From contig CAYXHZ010000046.1 in NCBI GenBank assembly GCA_964465065.1, positions 1 to 23,394 on the forward strand: a DNA stretch of 23,394 nt, written 5' to 3'. Positions within the stretch are counted from its first letter, which is position 1. Each line of letters starts with the position of its first letter. This stretch comes from CAYMND01 sp964465065. Lineage in GTDB: Bacteria; Acidobacteriota; Aminicenantia; UBA2199. The notes below the pieces were generated by a model. The model was not told where the DNA came from. It made no database searches and was given only the letters and a program-made list of their open reading frames with translations. Shown piece after piece: positions 1 to 8,351 of this stretch. The position numbers were made by a program, and so were the translations under genes.

Positions 1-9
1 GAGGTGGCC

Positions 10-882
10 ATGAATCGTTACCCCATCGCCGTCATCGGCGGCAGCGGCTTCTATTCTCTGCCCGGTCTGACCGACATCTCCGCAATCGACATGGACACGC
101 CGTTCGGCAAACCGTCGGCTACGCTGTGCGCCGGCTCCTACCAGGGCCGCCAGGTGGTCTTTCTGGCCCGGCACGGCCTGGGTCACACCATTTCCCCGTC
201 CGAACTGAATTACCTGGCCAACTTCTACGCCCTCAAGAGCCTGGGCGTGCAGACCCTGATCTCGATCACCGCCGTCGGTTCTCTCCGGGAAGAGCTGAAA
301 CCCCGCGACCTGGTCATCCCCGATCAGTACTTCGACAACACCTTCAAACGCGAGAAAACTTTTTTTAGCGGCGGCATGGTTGCCCACGTCTCCATGGCCG
401 AGCCCTGTTGCCCGCAGTCTTGCGCCAAGGCCTTCGCCCTGGCCCAGGAATTGAACATCCCCTGCCACCTGGGCGGCACCTACTTCAACATGGAGGGCCC
501 GCAGTTTTCCTCGAAAGCCGAATCGGCCGCCTACCGGCAGCTGGGTTTCTCCATCATCGGCATGACCCAGGCCCCGGAAGCCAAACTGGCCAAAGAATGC
601 GAATTCTGCTTCATCCCCCTGGCCTTCGTCACCGATTACGACTGTTGGCACCAAGAGGCCGAAGCGGTGACCGTGGATATGGTCGTGGCCAACCTGCACC
701 ACAACGTCGACAACGCCCAGAATCTGGTCAAACGTCTGATTCAGAGCTATTCTCCGGATCAAACCGCCGCCTGCAGCTGCCAGTCGAGCCTGTCCTGCGC
801 AGTCATCACCGCCCCGGACAAGATATCCGCCCCGGCTCGCCGTAAACTCGGCCCGATTATCGGCAAATATTTCCCGAACTAA
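10..882 (+). CDS. mtnP: S-methyl-5'-thioadenosine phosphorylase
   Basis: This 290-residue protein belongs to the purine nucleoside phosphorylase family and resembles the MTAP branch. It would split methylthioadenosine with phosphate into adenine and methylthioribose-1-phosphate in the cytoplasm. Visible motifs are the GGSGFY phosphate loop (10-15), RHGLGHT (54-60), NMEGPQFSSKAE (160-171), GMT (184-186) and TDYDCW (208-213). The two Asp residues of the last motif are those that select 6-aminopurines in MTAP, which argues against a guanosine/inosine phosphorylase. A Cys-Ser-Cys motif lies near the C-terminus, as in several thermophilic homologues. The start is ATG at 10, because GAGG at 1-4 is correctly spaced for it; an in-frame GTG at 4 would overlap that site. 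buk follows after 9 nt. SpeE at the far end of the window produces its substrate. Confidence 0.92.
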   Translation: MNRYPIAVIGGSGFYSLPGLTDISAIDMDTPFGKPSATLCAGSYQGRQVVFLARHGLGHTISPSELNYLANFYALKSLGVQTLISITAVGSLREELKPRDLVIPDQYFDNTFKREKTFFSGGMVAHVSMAEPCCPQSCAKAFALAQELNIPCHLGGTYFNMEGPQFSSKAESAAYRQLGFSIIGMTQAPEAKLAKECEFCFIPLAFVTDYDCWHQEAEAVTVDMVVANLHHNVDNAQNLVKRLIQSYSPDQTAACSCQSSLSCAVITAPDKISAPARRKLGPIIGKYFPN

Positions 883-891
883 GGAGCTGTC

Positions 892-1956
892 ATGACCCCT
901 AACATACTGGTTATCAACACCGGCAACACCTCGAGCAAGATCGCCCTGTTCTCCGGCCTGAACCCCAAGTGGACCGAGACCATCCGCCACAGCGACGAGG
1001 AACTCAGACCCTTTCCCGACATCAACTCCCAGAAGGATTTCCGGCAGCATGTGATCCATCAGACCCTTAAGGCGAAGGGTACGGGCATTGCTTCGCTCCA
1101 AGCCGTCGCCGCCCGTGGCGGTCTGCTCAAACCCTTGCCAAGCGGCACCTACCGGGTCAACGAAACCATGCTGAGCGACCTGCGCGAAGGCAAACGGGGC
1201 ATGCACGCCTCGCACCTTTCCGCCCAGATCGGCCAGGCCATAGCCCAAGAGGCCCAAGCCGCCTGCTACGTTGTCGACCCGATCTCGGTCGACGAGCTGG
1301 ACGATGTGGCCCGTTTCACCGGACACCCGCTTTTCGAACGCGAAGTGTTGAGCCACGCCCTGAACATGAAGGCCGTGGCCAAGCGTCATTGCCTGGAACA
1401 GAAACTGTCCTATCCGGAGCAGAACCTGCTCGTCGTTCACCTCGGCACCGGCATTTCGCTGTCCATCCATCACCACGGCCGCATGATCGACATCATGAAC
1501 CCCAGCGAAGAAGGCGCTTTTTCGCTCGACCGTTCCGGCGGACTGCCCTGTCTGCAGGTCGCCAAGTATGTTCTGGACAACCGCCTCGACTACAAAACCT
1601 TTCGCAAGATGGTTTTCGGCAACGGCGGTCTGAGCGCCTACCTGGGCACGACCGATTTCGTCAAGGTTCTGGAGGAGATCAAAAACGGCAACGCCAAGTT
1701 CACGGCGGTTGTGCAGGCTATGGCCTATCAGATCGCCAAGGAAATCGCCGCCCTGGCGGCGGTGGTGTCCGGTCAGGTCGACGCCATCCTGTTTACCGGC
1801 GGTATGGCCCGCTCCGATTACCTGATCGATCTGATCACCCGCCGTGTCAGCTTCATCGCTCAATCCTACGTCTACCCCGGCGAGGATGAAATGGAGGCCC
1901 TGGCCCACGGTGTGCTGCGGGTATTGAACGGCGAGGAAAAAGCCCTGGAGTACTGA
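892..1956 (+). CDS. buk: Butyrate kinase (acetokinase family)
   Basis: This 354-residue protein has the usual butyrate kinase length. It would interconvert butyryl-phosphate and ADP with butyrate and ATP, giving substrate-level ATP at the end of butyrate or branched-chain acid fermentation. Visible features are the N-terminal phosphate loop INTGNTSSK, the segment ARGGLLKPLPSGTYRVNE, VVDPISVDELDDVARFTG, the HLGTGIS loop and SLDRSGGLP, all in family order. An AAGGAG site overlaps the mtnP stop and is well spaced for the ATG. No phosphotransbutyrylase is visible; it may lie upstream of the window. Related kinases act on isobutyrate, isovalerate or other short acids, so the exact substrate is open. 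Confidence 0.92.
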   Translation: MTPNILVINTGNTSSKIALFSGLNPKWTETIRHSDEELRPFPDINSQKDFRQHVIHQTLKAKGTGIASLQAVAARGGLLKPLPSGTYRVNETMLSDLREGKRGMHASHLSAQIGQAIAQEAQAACYVVDPISVDELDDVARFTGHPLFEREVLSHALNMKAVAKRHCLEQKLSYPEQNLLVVHLGTGISLSIHHHGRMIDIMNPSEEGAFSLDRSGGLPCLQVAKYVLDNRLDYKTFRKMVFGNGGLSAYLGTTDFVKVLEEIKNGNAKFTAVVQAMAYQIAKEIAALAAVVSGQVDAILFTGGMARSDYLIDLITRRVSFIAQSYVYPGEDEMEALAHGVLRVLNGEEKALEY

Positions 1957-1974
1957 TCGACGAGGCCCTGACCC

Positions 1975-2544
1975 ATGCAGTTCAAAGAAACCCGCAAAGA
2001 TCAACTGGTCAACCTGGAGGGTAAGCTCAACGAACTCTCCCGAAAACTGGAAGACCTGATCATGCAGTTCAATTTATACTTCAGCGGCGAACTACGCGTT
2101 CCGCCTGAACTGGACCGCGAAGCGCTGGCCAGCAGCATCCGCAACCTGCAGAGTTCTCACCCGGCTAACGCCTCGGGGGCCTTCATGATGCAGAATCTCA
2201 ACTCCAGGTTCGCGCTGTACAACAACATGTGGCTCAAGAAAATGCACGATATCGAAGTCGGGCTGCCGCTTCGGCCCAAGGACATCAAGCCGGTTCCGCC
2301 ACCGGCCGCGAAAGCGCCGAAAGCGCCAGCTAAGACCTCAGTGCTGGATCTCGACAATCCGGAATCTTTCCATGAAATCTACACACAGTACCGTTCCCTC
2401 ATGACCCAAAACAATCAGAAAATCATCAGCGACCAGGCCTTGGCGACCGCCCTGGCCAATCGCATGAAAGAAGCGCAAGTCCAGAAAGCTTCCGTTTCCC
2501 TGAGCTTTGAAAACGGCAAACTCAAGATCCGTTTGCGGAAATAG
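1975..2544 (+). CDS. Uncharacterised protein resembling the MXAN_5187 C-terminal domain family
   Basis: This 189-residue protein has no signal peptide or membrane segment. Residues 1-40 are a charged helix, probably a coiled coil. They are followed by a segment with F-x-G-E-x-R-x-P-P (about 38-46) and a conserved-looking stretch, MQNLNSRFALYNNMWLKKM, then a Pro/Ala/Lys-rich linker (about 100-120) and a helical C-terminal part ending in a strand-like FENGKLKIRLRK. From memory this pattern resembles the uncharacterised family named after Myxococcus MXAN_5187, whose function is unknown. The gene lies 18 nt after buk and is followed at once by two M16-like genes, so it is probably co-transcribed with them. 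The coding call is firm; the family assignment is moderate. Confidence 0.75.
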   Translation: MQFKETRKDQLVNLEGKLNELSRKLEDLIMQFNLYFSGELRVPPELDREALASSIRNLQSSHPANASGAFMMQNLNSRFALYNNMWLKKMHDIEVGLPLRPKDIKPVPPPAAKAPKAPAKTSVLDLDNPESFHEIYTQYRSLMTQNNQKIISDQALATALANRMKEAQVQKASVSLSFENGKLKIRLRK

Positions 2545-2551
2545 ATCCGCT

Positions 2552-3928
2552 GTGATTGACTATAAAAACCGGCAAGGCTACAATTCAGTCAGCGTGCTGA
2601 AGATAATTCCTCTTGTACTGTGCATGATCACCCCCGTATGGGCGGCCTTGCCTGCTGACTCCACCTTTACACTCGAAAACGGCATGCGGGTCATCCTGTC
2701 CCAGGTTCCGGACCGGCAATCGGTCGCCATCCTGTGCTACTATACCACCGGCGCCCTCGACGAGAGCGAAGGATTTCAGGGTTTCTCGTTCTTTTACGGC
2801 TCCATGCACGGCCTGTTCACCACCGAGAACCAAAAATCCTATTACAGCTTTCGGCGCCTGACCGAAAACGGGGGTATTTACGAAAACACGAGCGCCCACG
2901 ATTCCTGCCATTTCCTGCAGCTGGTCACCGAAGAGGAATTGAACAACGCCCTGTGGTCGGAAAGTGAAAATATCTTTCTGCTCTCGCCAACCGAAGACGA
3001 GCTGAAACACCTGATCGATTTTTCCGTAGGCATCGCCGAACGCTACAGGGCTCAAAACGCCCTGTTCAACGCCCACATGTGGATGTACGACCAGATTTTC
3101 CTGTCCCATCCCGGCTACGCCGTTCCGCTCAACGGCGACGCCGCCCAGATCAGATCCTGGAGCACGGCCAGCATTCTACGTCAGATCAACCGTTTCAAAG
3201 ACCCGGCCCGGGTCATTCTGGTCGTCACCGGTTCTTTCGATCCGGATCAGGCCCAGGACAGCATCGAGAAGTATTTCGAAGGCATGGGAACTCCCAGTCC
3301 GGCCCAAAGCGGAAACGCCAAAGCGGCCAGGGCCAACAAATCCGCACCGATCCGAAAGCGAAGCTGGTGGCGGGACAATCTCGATCAGCATTACCTCATG
3401 ATCGGCTACCGCCTGCCCGGGCGCATCACCAACACCAATCTGGAAAACGAAGATTACCTGATCTCAAGGGCGGTGGTCCACTACCTGACCCAGCCGGGTA
3501 TCAACCATCTGGACCACATGATCAACCAGGTCAACAAACTTCAGGTCAATATCGTCACCGATCTGACCGAGCACCACCACGAGAACGCCCTGATCATCCG
3601 ACTGAGCGCCCAGGACCGTACTTCGCTGGAAAAAGCCAGACTGATCGTGACCAGCGAGCTCATCGCCCTGGAAAACCGGAAAATCAGTCCTTTGCACCTG
3701 AAATCGATCCGGGCCGCCCTGAAAACCGGATTTTACAAAAAGATGGCCAACCTCGGCGAAAGGGCCCTGGAAATCGCCAGAAACTTCCACCTCTTCGGCC
3801 AGATCAACCCGACGCTCAAATTCGATAACGACCTGCACAAGCTGGATCAGACATCGTTCATGCGGGTGATCCGCCGCTACTTCACCGAAGACAAACAAAT
3901 CTTGCTCTATGTCTACAAAAAAGACTGA
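2552..3928 (+). CDS. Secreted M16-like protein lacking the zinc motif (first of pair)
   Basis: This is a half-size M16B-type protein of about 458 residues. The sequence after the leader follows the M16 N-domain (LENGMRVILS, VAILCYYTTGALDE, then LWSESE). Where an active enzyme carries HxxEH, this protein has FFYGS (about residues 79-83), so both zinc His residues and the catalytic Glu are gone. The later Glu ligand position (LWSESE) appears kept. A hydrophobic leader ending in TPVWA predicts export. The start is uncertain: GTG at 2552 lies 7 nt after the previous stop with a weak GCGGAA site, while GTG at 2594 gives a more standard signal peptide but no well-placed site. A longer TTG start at 2507 would overlap the previous gene. 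The 3' end overlaps the next M16-like gene by 20 nt. It is probably a binding or scaffold protein, not a protease. Confidence 0.8.
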   Translation: MIDYKNRQGYNSVSVLKIIPLVLCMITPVWAALPADSTFTLENGMRVILSQVPDRQSVAILCYYTTGALDESEGFQGFSFFYGSMHGLFTTENQKSYYSFRRLTENGGIYENTSAHDSCHFLQLVTEEELNNALWSESENIFLLSPTEDELKHLIDFSVGIAERYRAQNALFNAHMWMYDQIFLSHPGYAVPLNGDAAQIRSWSTASILRQINRFKDPARVILVVTGSFDPDQAQDSIEKYFEGMGTPSPAQSGNAKAARANKSAPIRKRSWWRDNLDQHYLMIGYRLPGRITNTNLENEDYLISRAVVHYLTQPGINHLDHMINQVNKLQVNIVTDLTEHHHENALIIRLSAQDRTSLEKARLIVTSELIALENRKISPLHLKSIRAALKTGFYKKMANLGERALEIARNFHLFGQINPTLKFDNDLHKLDQTSFMRVIRRYFTEDKQILLYVYKKD

Positions 3929-5333
3929 TTCATCGCCCGGAACGCTCGGCCTGCTGACCTTGGGTCTGTGGTTATTGCTGTCTGGCTCGCTACCGGCCCA
4001 GCTGCCCAGCAACCCCTTGACCATACAACTCTCCAGCGGCCTGATCGTCTCGATGAGCCCGCGTCCGGGTTGGTCTTTCATCCAGGCGGAACTGATCATT
4101 CCGATCCACGACAGCGACCGGAATCCGGCTCTGCCGCGCCTGACCGGCGACAATCTTTTCGATCGCAAGCTTCCGGACAACGACACCAGCCTGACGACCA
4201 ACTTTCTACGCCTGGGCAGCGACTTTCGTATCGATTACCGTCCTGACGCCATCCGTCTGAGCATCAACTTCCCGGCCGATCAGATCCGTGACTTCGCATA
4301 CCTGCTCCAAGATCTCTTCACCTACAAATCATTCTCGCTGAAAAGATACGATTTCAGCCGCAAGAATTTTTTCTCGCGCCTCAGATCCGAACCGGATTGG
4401 GTGTATCAGACCACCCGGTCCGCCGCCTACGCCCTGCTCTTCCCCGATCATTCCTGTGCCAGGGTTCCGGTCCAATCCGACCACCTAAAAAACCTGAATC
4501 TGTTTTACGTACGTTCCTTCTTCTCCCGTGTTTTCAAACCCGAACGCTGCCTGCTTCTGCTCAACGGCGACCTCAACCCCCATACCACCTACGGCATGAT
4601 CGAAATGACGCTCAAGGAACTGCGGAAATCGGATCAAGCCCCCACCCCCAGAGCCGTACCCTACCCCGCACCGCTGCCAAGAAGTCGGATCGTCTGTTTG
4701 GAATCACCCTATTTCGAACAACTTGACGCCACTCTGTTCACGGTCATACCACCGGTTCACGATCTGGAGCATTTTCAGGAGAGAATCCTCTACAACCACC
4801 TCTTCGCCATGCACCACGGCCGGATTTTCAACCTGACCGGAAATTTGCGTATCCGACCGGTCGAATTCCAGACCCGGATCTGCCATCACAGCAACCTGTC
4901 GGTCATCTCGACCAATATCACGTACACGCAACATCTCGGCCGCATTCTGGACATACTGGCCGGCGAACGGCGCCGCATCCTGCAAAAACCGTTCGATGAA
5001 CGGGAATACCTGGTAGCCAGCAACATCCTGCTCGGCCAGCTGAAGGTGGAAACGGCCGGCTACGGCGCCGCGATCGAACAGCGTCTGCACCCCATCCTGG
5101 CCAGCAAGCCGGTTCCCTACCTGGAGAATCCGGAGCAGCTGCTGCGTATCAACAACTATACACGTACCGTGCAGTACCTGGGTAAAAAGCCGCTTCGCCC
5201 GCAGGAGATCCCGACTTACACACCCGAACTGATCATTGTCACCGGCAGCCACGAACTTCTGAACCGCTTCAAGTTGACCCTGAGTCCGATGCTGCTCTTC
5301 AACCTGGAAACCATTCCCCTGGCGCTGGATTGA
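3909..5333 (+). CDS. Secreted M16-like protein, non-catalytic type (second of pair)
   Basis: This 474-residue protein has an N-terminal hydrophobic segment (about 13-31) ending in SLPAQL, consistent with a signal peptide. The remainder follows the layout of non-catalytic M16B subunits: a strand with SSGLIVSM, a LPRLTGDNLFDRKL segment where the zinc motif would lie, then SINFPADQIRDFAYLLQDLF. No HxxEH or inverted motif is present. It starts inside the end of the preceding gene (20-nt overlap), so translation is probably coupled and the two products probably form a heterodimer, as M16B pairs do. Here neither partner keeps the catalytic site. The gene ends 3 nt before the convergent asnS. Confidence 0.8.
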   Translation: MSTKKTDSSPGTLGLLTLGLWLLLSGSLPAQLPSNPLTIQLSSGLIVSMSPRPGWSFIQAELIIPIHDSDRNPALPRLTGDNLFDRKLPDNDTSLTTNFLRLGSDFRIDYRPDAIRLSINFPADQIRDFAYLLQDLFTYKSFSLKRYDFSRKNFFSRLRSEPDWVYQTTRSAAYALLFPDHSCARVPVQSDHLKNLNLFYVRSFFSRVFKPERCLLLLNGDLNPHTTYGMIEMTLKELRKSDQAPTPRAVPYPAPLPRSRIVCLESPYFEQLDATLFTVIPPVHDLEHFQERILYNHLFAMHHGRIFNLTGNLRIRPVEFQTRICHHSNLSVISTNITYTQHLGRILDILAGERRRILQKPFDEREYLVASNILLGQLKVETAGYGAAIEQRLHPILASKPVPYLENPEQLLRINNYTRTVQYLGKKPLRPQEIPTYTPELIIVTGSHELLNRFKLTLSPMLLFNLETIPLALD

Positions 5334-5336
5334 GTT

Positions 5337-6722
5337 TTAAAAATCCGCGTTGTTCGGTGTTCTGGGAAACGGAATGACATCGCGGATATTGGTCATGCCG
5401 GTCACGTACATGATCAGCCGTTCAAAACCGAGACCGAAACCGGAGTGAGGCGCAGTACCGAAGCGCCGCAGATCCAGGTACCACCAGTAGTCTTCTTTAT
5501 TGAGTCCCAACTCCTGGATTCGGGCCAGCAGTTCGGGCAGGCGTTCCTCCCTCTGGCTGCCGCCGATGATCTCCCCGACTCCCGGCACCAGCAGGTCCAT
5601 GGCGGCGACGGTTGTGTTGTCGGGATTCTGACGCATGTAGAAAGCCTTGATCTCTTTGGGGTAGTCGGTCACAAACACCGGCGATTTGAATACCTGTTCG
5701 GTCAGAAAGCGTTCATGCTCGGTCTGGATGTCCATGCCCCATTTCACCGCGTATTCGAAAGGATGGTCCGTCTTGCCGAGAATATCGACCGCTTCGGTAT
5801 AACTGATCCGTTTGAACGGCTTTTCGACGATCTCCTGGAGCCGCGAAACGACCCCCGCCTGGATGTATTTGTCAAAGAACGCCATCTCCGCCGCCCCTTC
5901 GCTGAGCGCCGCCTGAGCCAGCGCTTTCAGCATTTCCTCGGCCACATCCATATTGCCGGTCAGGTCGGTGAAGGCCATTTCGGGTTCGATCATCCAGAAT
6001 TCCGAGGCATGCCGTGCGGTATTCGAATTTTCGGCCCGGAATGTCGGTCCGAACGTGTAGACTTTACGGAAAGCCATGCAGTAATTTTCGGCTGCCAATT
6101 GCCCGGATACGGTCAGATTGGTTTCACGGCCGAAAAAATCCTGACTGTAATCCACCGCCCCTTTCTCATCGCGGGGCAGTTTTTCCAGGTCCAGGGTGGT
6201 CACTCGGAACATCTGTCCGGCACCTTCGCAGTCGCTGCCGGTGATGATCGGCGTGTGCACGTAGACAAAACCCCGTTCGTTGAAAAACCGGTGCAGGGCG
6301 TAGGCCAGCAGGCTGCGCATGCGGAAAACCGCCGTAAACGTGTTGGTGCGGGCACGAAGATGGGCCACCGTCCTCAGGTACTCGAAGGTATGGCGCTTTT
6401 TCTGGATCGGAAAATCGACATCCGCCCAGCCGACGACCTGCGCCAGGCCGGCCTTCAGCTCCACAGCCTGCCCGGCTCCGGGCGAGGCGACGATTTGCCC
6501 GTTTACCCGCAGCGAGGAGCCGATGGTCAGACGGCCGAGTTCCTCGAAATTTTCCACAGCTTCCTCGACCACCACCTGAATGGGATCGAAGCAGCTGCCG
6601 TCGTTGAGCATGATGAACAAGCAGGATTTCGCCTTTCTGACACTCTTGACCCATCCGGCCAGTTCGACATTCGTTCCGACCGTCGCCGTTCCCTGCGCTA
6701 GAATGGTTTTCACTTCAACCAT
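5337..6722 (-). CDS. asnS: Asparaginyl-tRNA synthetase
   Basis: This 461-residue class IIb aminoacyl-tRNA synthetase has the usual AsnRS length. It charges tRNA-Asn with asparagine in the cytoplasm. The N-terminal OB-fold anticodon-binding domain includes VELAGWVKSVRKAK. The catalytic domain shows motif 2 (FRAENSNTARHASEFWMIEPE) in two parts around the FRAE and ARH residues, and motif 3 within GFGLGFERLIMYVTG. The C-terminal IRDVIPFPRTPNNADF is typical of AsnRS and separates it from AspRS. The start is ATG at 6722, because GGAGG lies 5 nt upstream; the longer GTG start at 6734 would sit within that site. It is the last gene of the minus-strand block, 23 nt after pyrF. Confidence 0.97.
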   Translation of the reverse strand: MVEVKTILAQGTATVGTNVELAGWVKSVRKAKSCLFIMLNDGSCFDPIQVVVEEAVENFEELGRLTIGSSLRVNGQIVASPGAGQAVELKAGLAQVVGWADVDFPIQKKRHTFEYLRTVAHLRARTNTFTAVFRMRSLLAYALHRFFNERGFVYVHTPIITGSDCEGAGQMFRVTTLDLEKLPRDEKGAVDYSQDFFGRETNLTVSGQLAAENYCMAFRKVYTFGPTFRAENSNTARHASEFWMIEPEMAFTDLTGNMDVAEEMLKALAQAALSEGAAEMAFFDKYIQAGVVSRLQEIVEKPFKRISYTEAVDILGKTDHPFEYAVKWGMDIQTEHERFLTEQVFKSPVFVTDYPKEIKAFYMRQNPDNTTVAAMDLLVPGVGEIIGGSQREERLPELLARIQELGLNKEDYWWYLDLRRFGTAPHSGFGLGFERLIMYVTGMTNIRDVIPFPRTPNNADF

Positions 6723-6745
6723 AGTATCCTCCACCGTATATCGGA

Positions 6746-7444
6746 TCAGTCGGGTTCGCTGAATTCGATCTCGTCGACAATCATGTCGAAAGCCTGCTGC
6801 GGGGACGAATGCTGGGTGATCGGCCGGCCGATGACCAGAAAATCCGCTCCGGCCGCCATGGCCATACTTGGCGTGAACACCCGCTTCTGATCCCCTTTGA
6901 CTGACCAGTCGGGCCGTATGCCCGGCGTCACCAGTCTGACTGTTTTACCGAAACGCTCGCGGATGGGATCGATTTCCAGCGGCGAGCAGACGAATGAGTT
7001 GATCCCGTTTTTCAGTCCGATCTCGCACAAACGCAACACAGTGTCCTCCACCGAATTGCCGATGCCGAAATCGTCGAAATTGGCTTTGTTGAGCGAGGTC
7101 AGCACCGTGACCCCGAGAATGGTACAGGCCGGTACCTCTTCGCTGGCTTCGACGGCCGCTTTGACCATTTCCCCGCCACCGAAGAGGTGTACGGTCAGAA
7201 AACGCGGCTTATGGTGCAGAACCGCCTGCACGGCCCCTTTCACCGTATTGGGAATGTCCATGAATTTGAGATCGAGAAACAGGTTGCGATTCTGTTCCTG
7301 GAGGTACTGCGTGATACGTTCCCCGAATTCCAGGTAGGCCTGCAAGCCAACCTTGAAATACCTCGCCTGGGGAATCTTTTTCACCAGGGCCTTGGCTTCG
7401 GCCAGGTTGTCCACGTCCAGAGCCACGATAATTCGATCATTCAT
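6746..7444 (-). CDS. pyrF: Orotidine-5'-phosphate decarboxylase
   Basis: This 232-residue TIM-barrel enzyme has the standard length and converts OMP to UMP, the last step of de novo pyrimidine synthesis. The catalytic Asp-Lys-Asp array is visible in LDLKFMDIPNTV (D58, K60, D63), with the N-terminal IIVALDVD strand and C-terminal phosphate-binding segments VTPGIRP and VIGRPIT. The start overlaps the end of pyrD by 8 nt. A GGGAG site inside pyrD, 8 nt upstream, supports this ATG and implies translational coupling. Confidence 0.97.
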   Translation of the reverse strand: MNDRIIVALDVDNLAEAKALVKKIPQARYFKVGLQAYLEFGERITQYLQEQNRNLFLDLKFMDIPNTVKGAVQAVLHHKPRFLTVHLFGGGEMVKAAVEASEEVPACTILGVTVLTSLNKANFDDFGIGNSVEDTVLRLCEIGLKNGINSFVCSPLEIDPIRERFGKTVRLVTPGIRPDWSVKGDQKRVFTPSMAMAAGADFLVIGRPITQHSSPQQAFDMIVDEIEFSEPD

Positions 7445-8351
7445 GGATCATGCTCCCTTTCAATTCTTGAATTGAAGAGATGCCCAGGCGGGCCATCTCA
7501 TCGCCTATTTCTCTGACGATTCGCGCTGAAGCGCCGGGCTGGACCAGATTCACCGTTCCGGTCTGAACGGCGCTGGCACCGACCAGGATGAATTCCAGCG
7601 CATCCCGACCGCTCATGATGCCGCCGATGCCGACCACCGGTATCTTGACCCGCCGGCATACTTCCCAGACCAGACGCAAAGCCAGCGGCTTGACGGCCGG
7701 TCCGGATAGTCCGGCGACGACATTCCGGAAATGAGGCCTGCGCCGTTCCAGATCCACCGCCATTCCCAGGAAGGTGTTTACCAACGAGACGGCCGAGGCT
7801 CCGGACTCCTGCGCGATATATGCGATTTCGGCCACATCGGCCACATTGGGCGAAAGTTTGACCATCAGCCCTTTTTTCACTCGGTCGCGAATCCGTCTGA
7901 CCAGGCGGGCGGTATGGCCGCCGTCCTGAGCCGGACAACGCCCGCGATCATGGACATTGGGGCAGGAAATGTTGAGTTCCAGGAAGGCCACTTCCGGACA
8001 ATCGTCGAAGATTTCGGCCACTTGGAGATATTCATCGTCGTCGGCGCCGCAGACATTGACCACCAGCGGAGAGGAGGTCATGGCCGCCACCCGTTTGACA
8101 ACAGCTTTCAGGCCATCGGCTCCAGGACCGGCCAGGCCGATGGAATTCAACAATCCGGCGGCGGTTTCGAATATCCGCGGCGGCGGATTGCCCGGGCGGG
8201 GCTGCAGGTATACGCCCTTCAAGATGATGGCGCCCAATTCGTCCAGGTTCAGAAACGGGGCGAATTCCTCGCCGTATCCGAAGGTGCCCGATGCTGTCAT
8301 GACCGGATTTTTCAGCTTGATGAAACCCAGGTCGACTTCTAGTCCGGCCAT
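7437..8351 (-). CDS. pyrD: Dihydroorotate dehydrogenase B, catalytic subunit
   Basis: This 304-residue class 1B catalytic subunit (PyrDB) oxidises dihydroorotate to orotate with FMN and passes electrons through PyrK to NAD+. Visible features are NPVMTASGTFGYG near the N-terminus, LKGVYLQPRPGNPPPR, and ELNISCPN, in which C130 is the class 1 catalytic base. The C-terminal part has VGIGGIMSG and GASAVQTGT for FMN phosphate binding. No N-terminal membrane helix is present, which rules out class 2. GGAGG lies 7 nt before the ATG. Its start overlaps the 3' end of pyrK by 13 nt and its 3' end overlaps pyrF, so the three genes form a tightly coupled UMP unit. Confidence 0.96.
   Translation of the reverse strand: MAGLEVDLGFIKLKNPVMTASGTFGYGEEFAPFLNLDELGAIILKGVYLQPRPGNPPPRIFETAAGLLNSIGLAGPGADGLKAVVKRVAAMTSSPLVVNVCGADDDEYLQVAEIFDDCPEVAFLELNISCPNVHDRGRCPAQDGGHTARLVRRIRDRVKKGLMVKLSPNVADVAEIAYIAQESGASAVSLVNTFLGMAVDLERRRPHFRNVVAGLSGPAVKPLALRLVWEVCRRVKIPVVGIGGIMSGRDALEFILVGASAVQTGTVNLVQPGASARIVREIGDEMARLGISSIQELKGSMIHE

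Noticed and set aside
2507..2551. Longer N-terminus of the first M16-like protein from a TTG codon
   Set aside because: It would overlap the previous gene and put a long polar stretch before the signal peptide, without a ribosome site.
5445..6701. 418-codon open frame on the plus strand opposite asnS
   Set aside because: It lies wholly antisense to a clear asnS, has no recognisable motif, and its composition is that expected of a shadow frame in GC-rich DNA.
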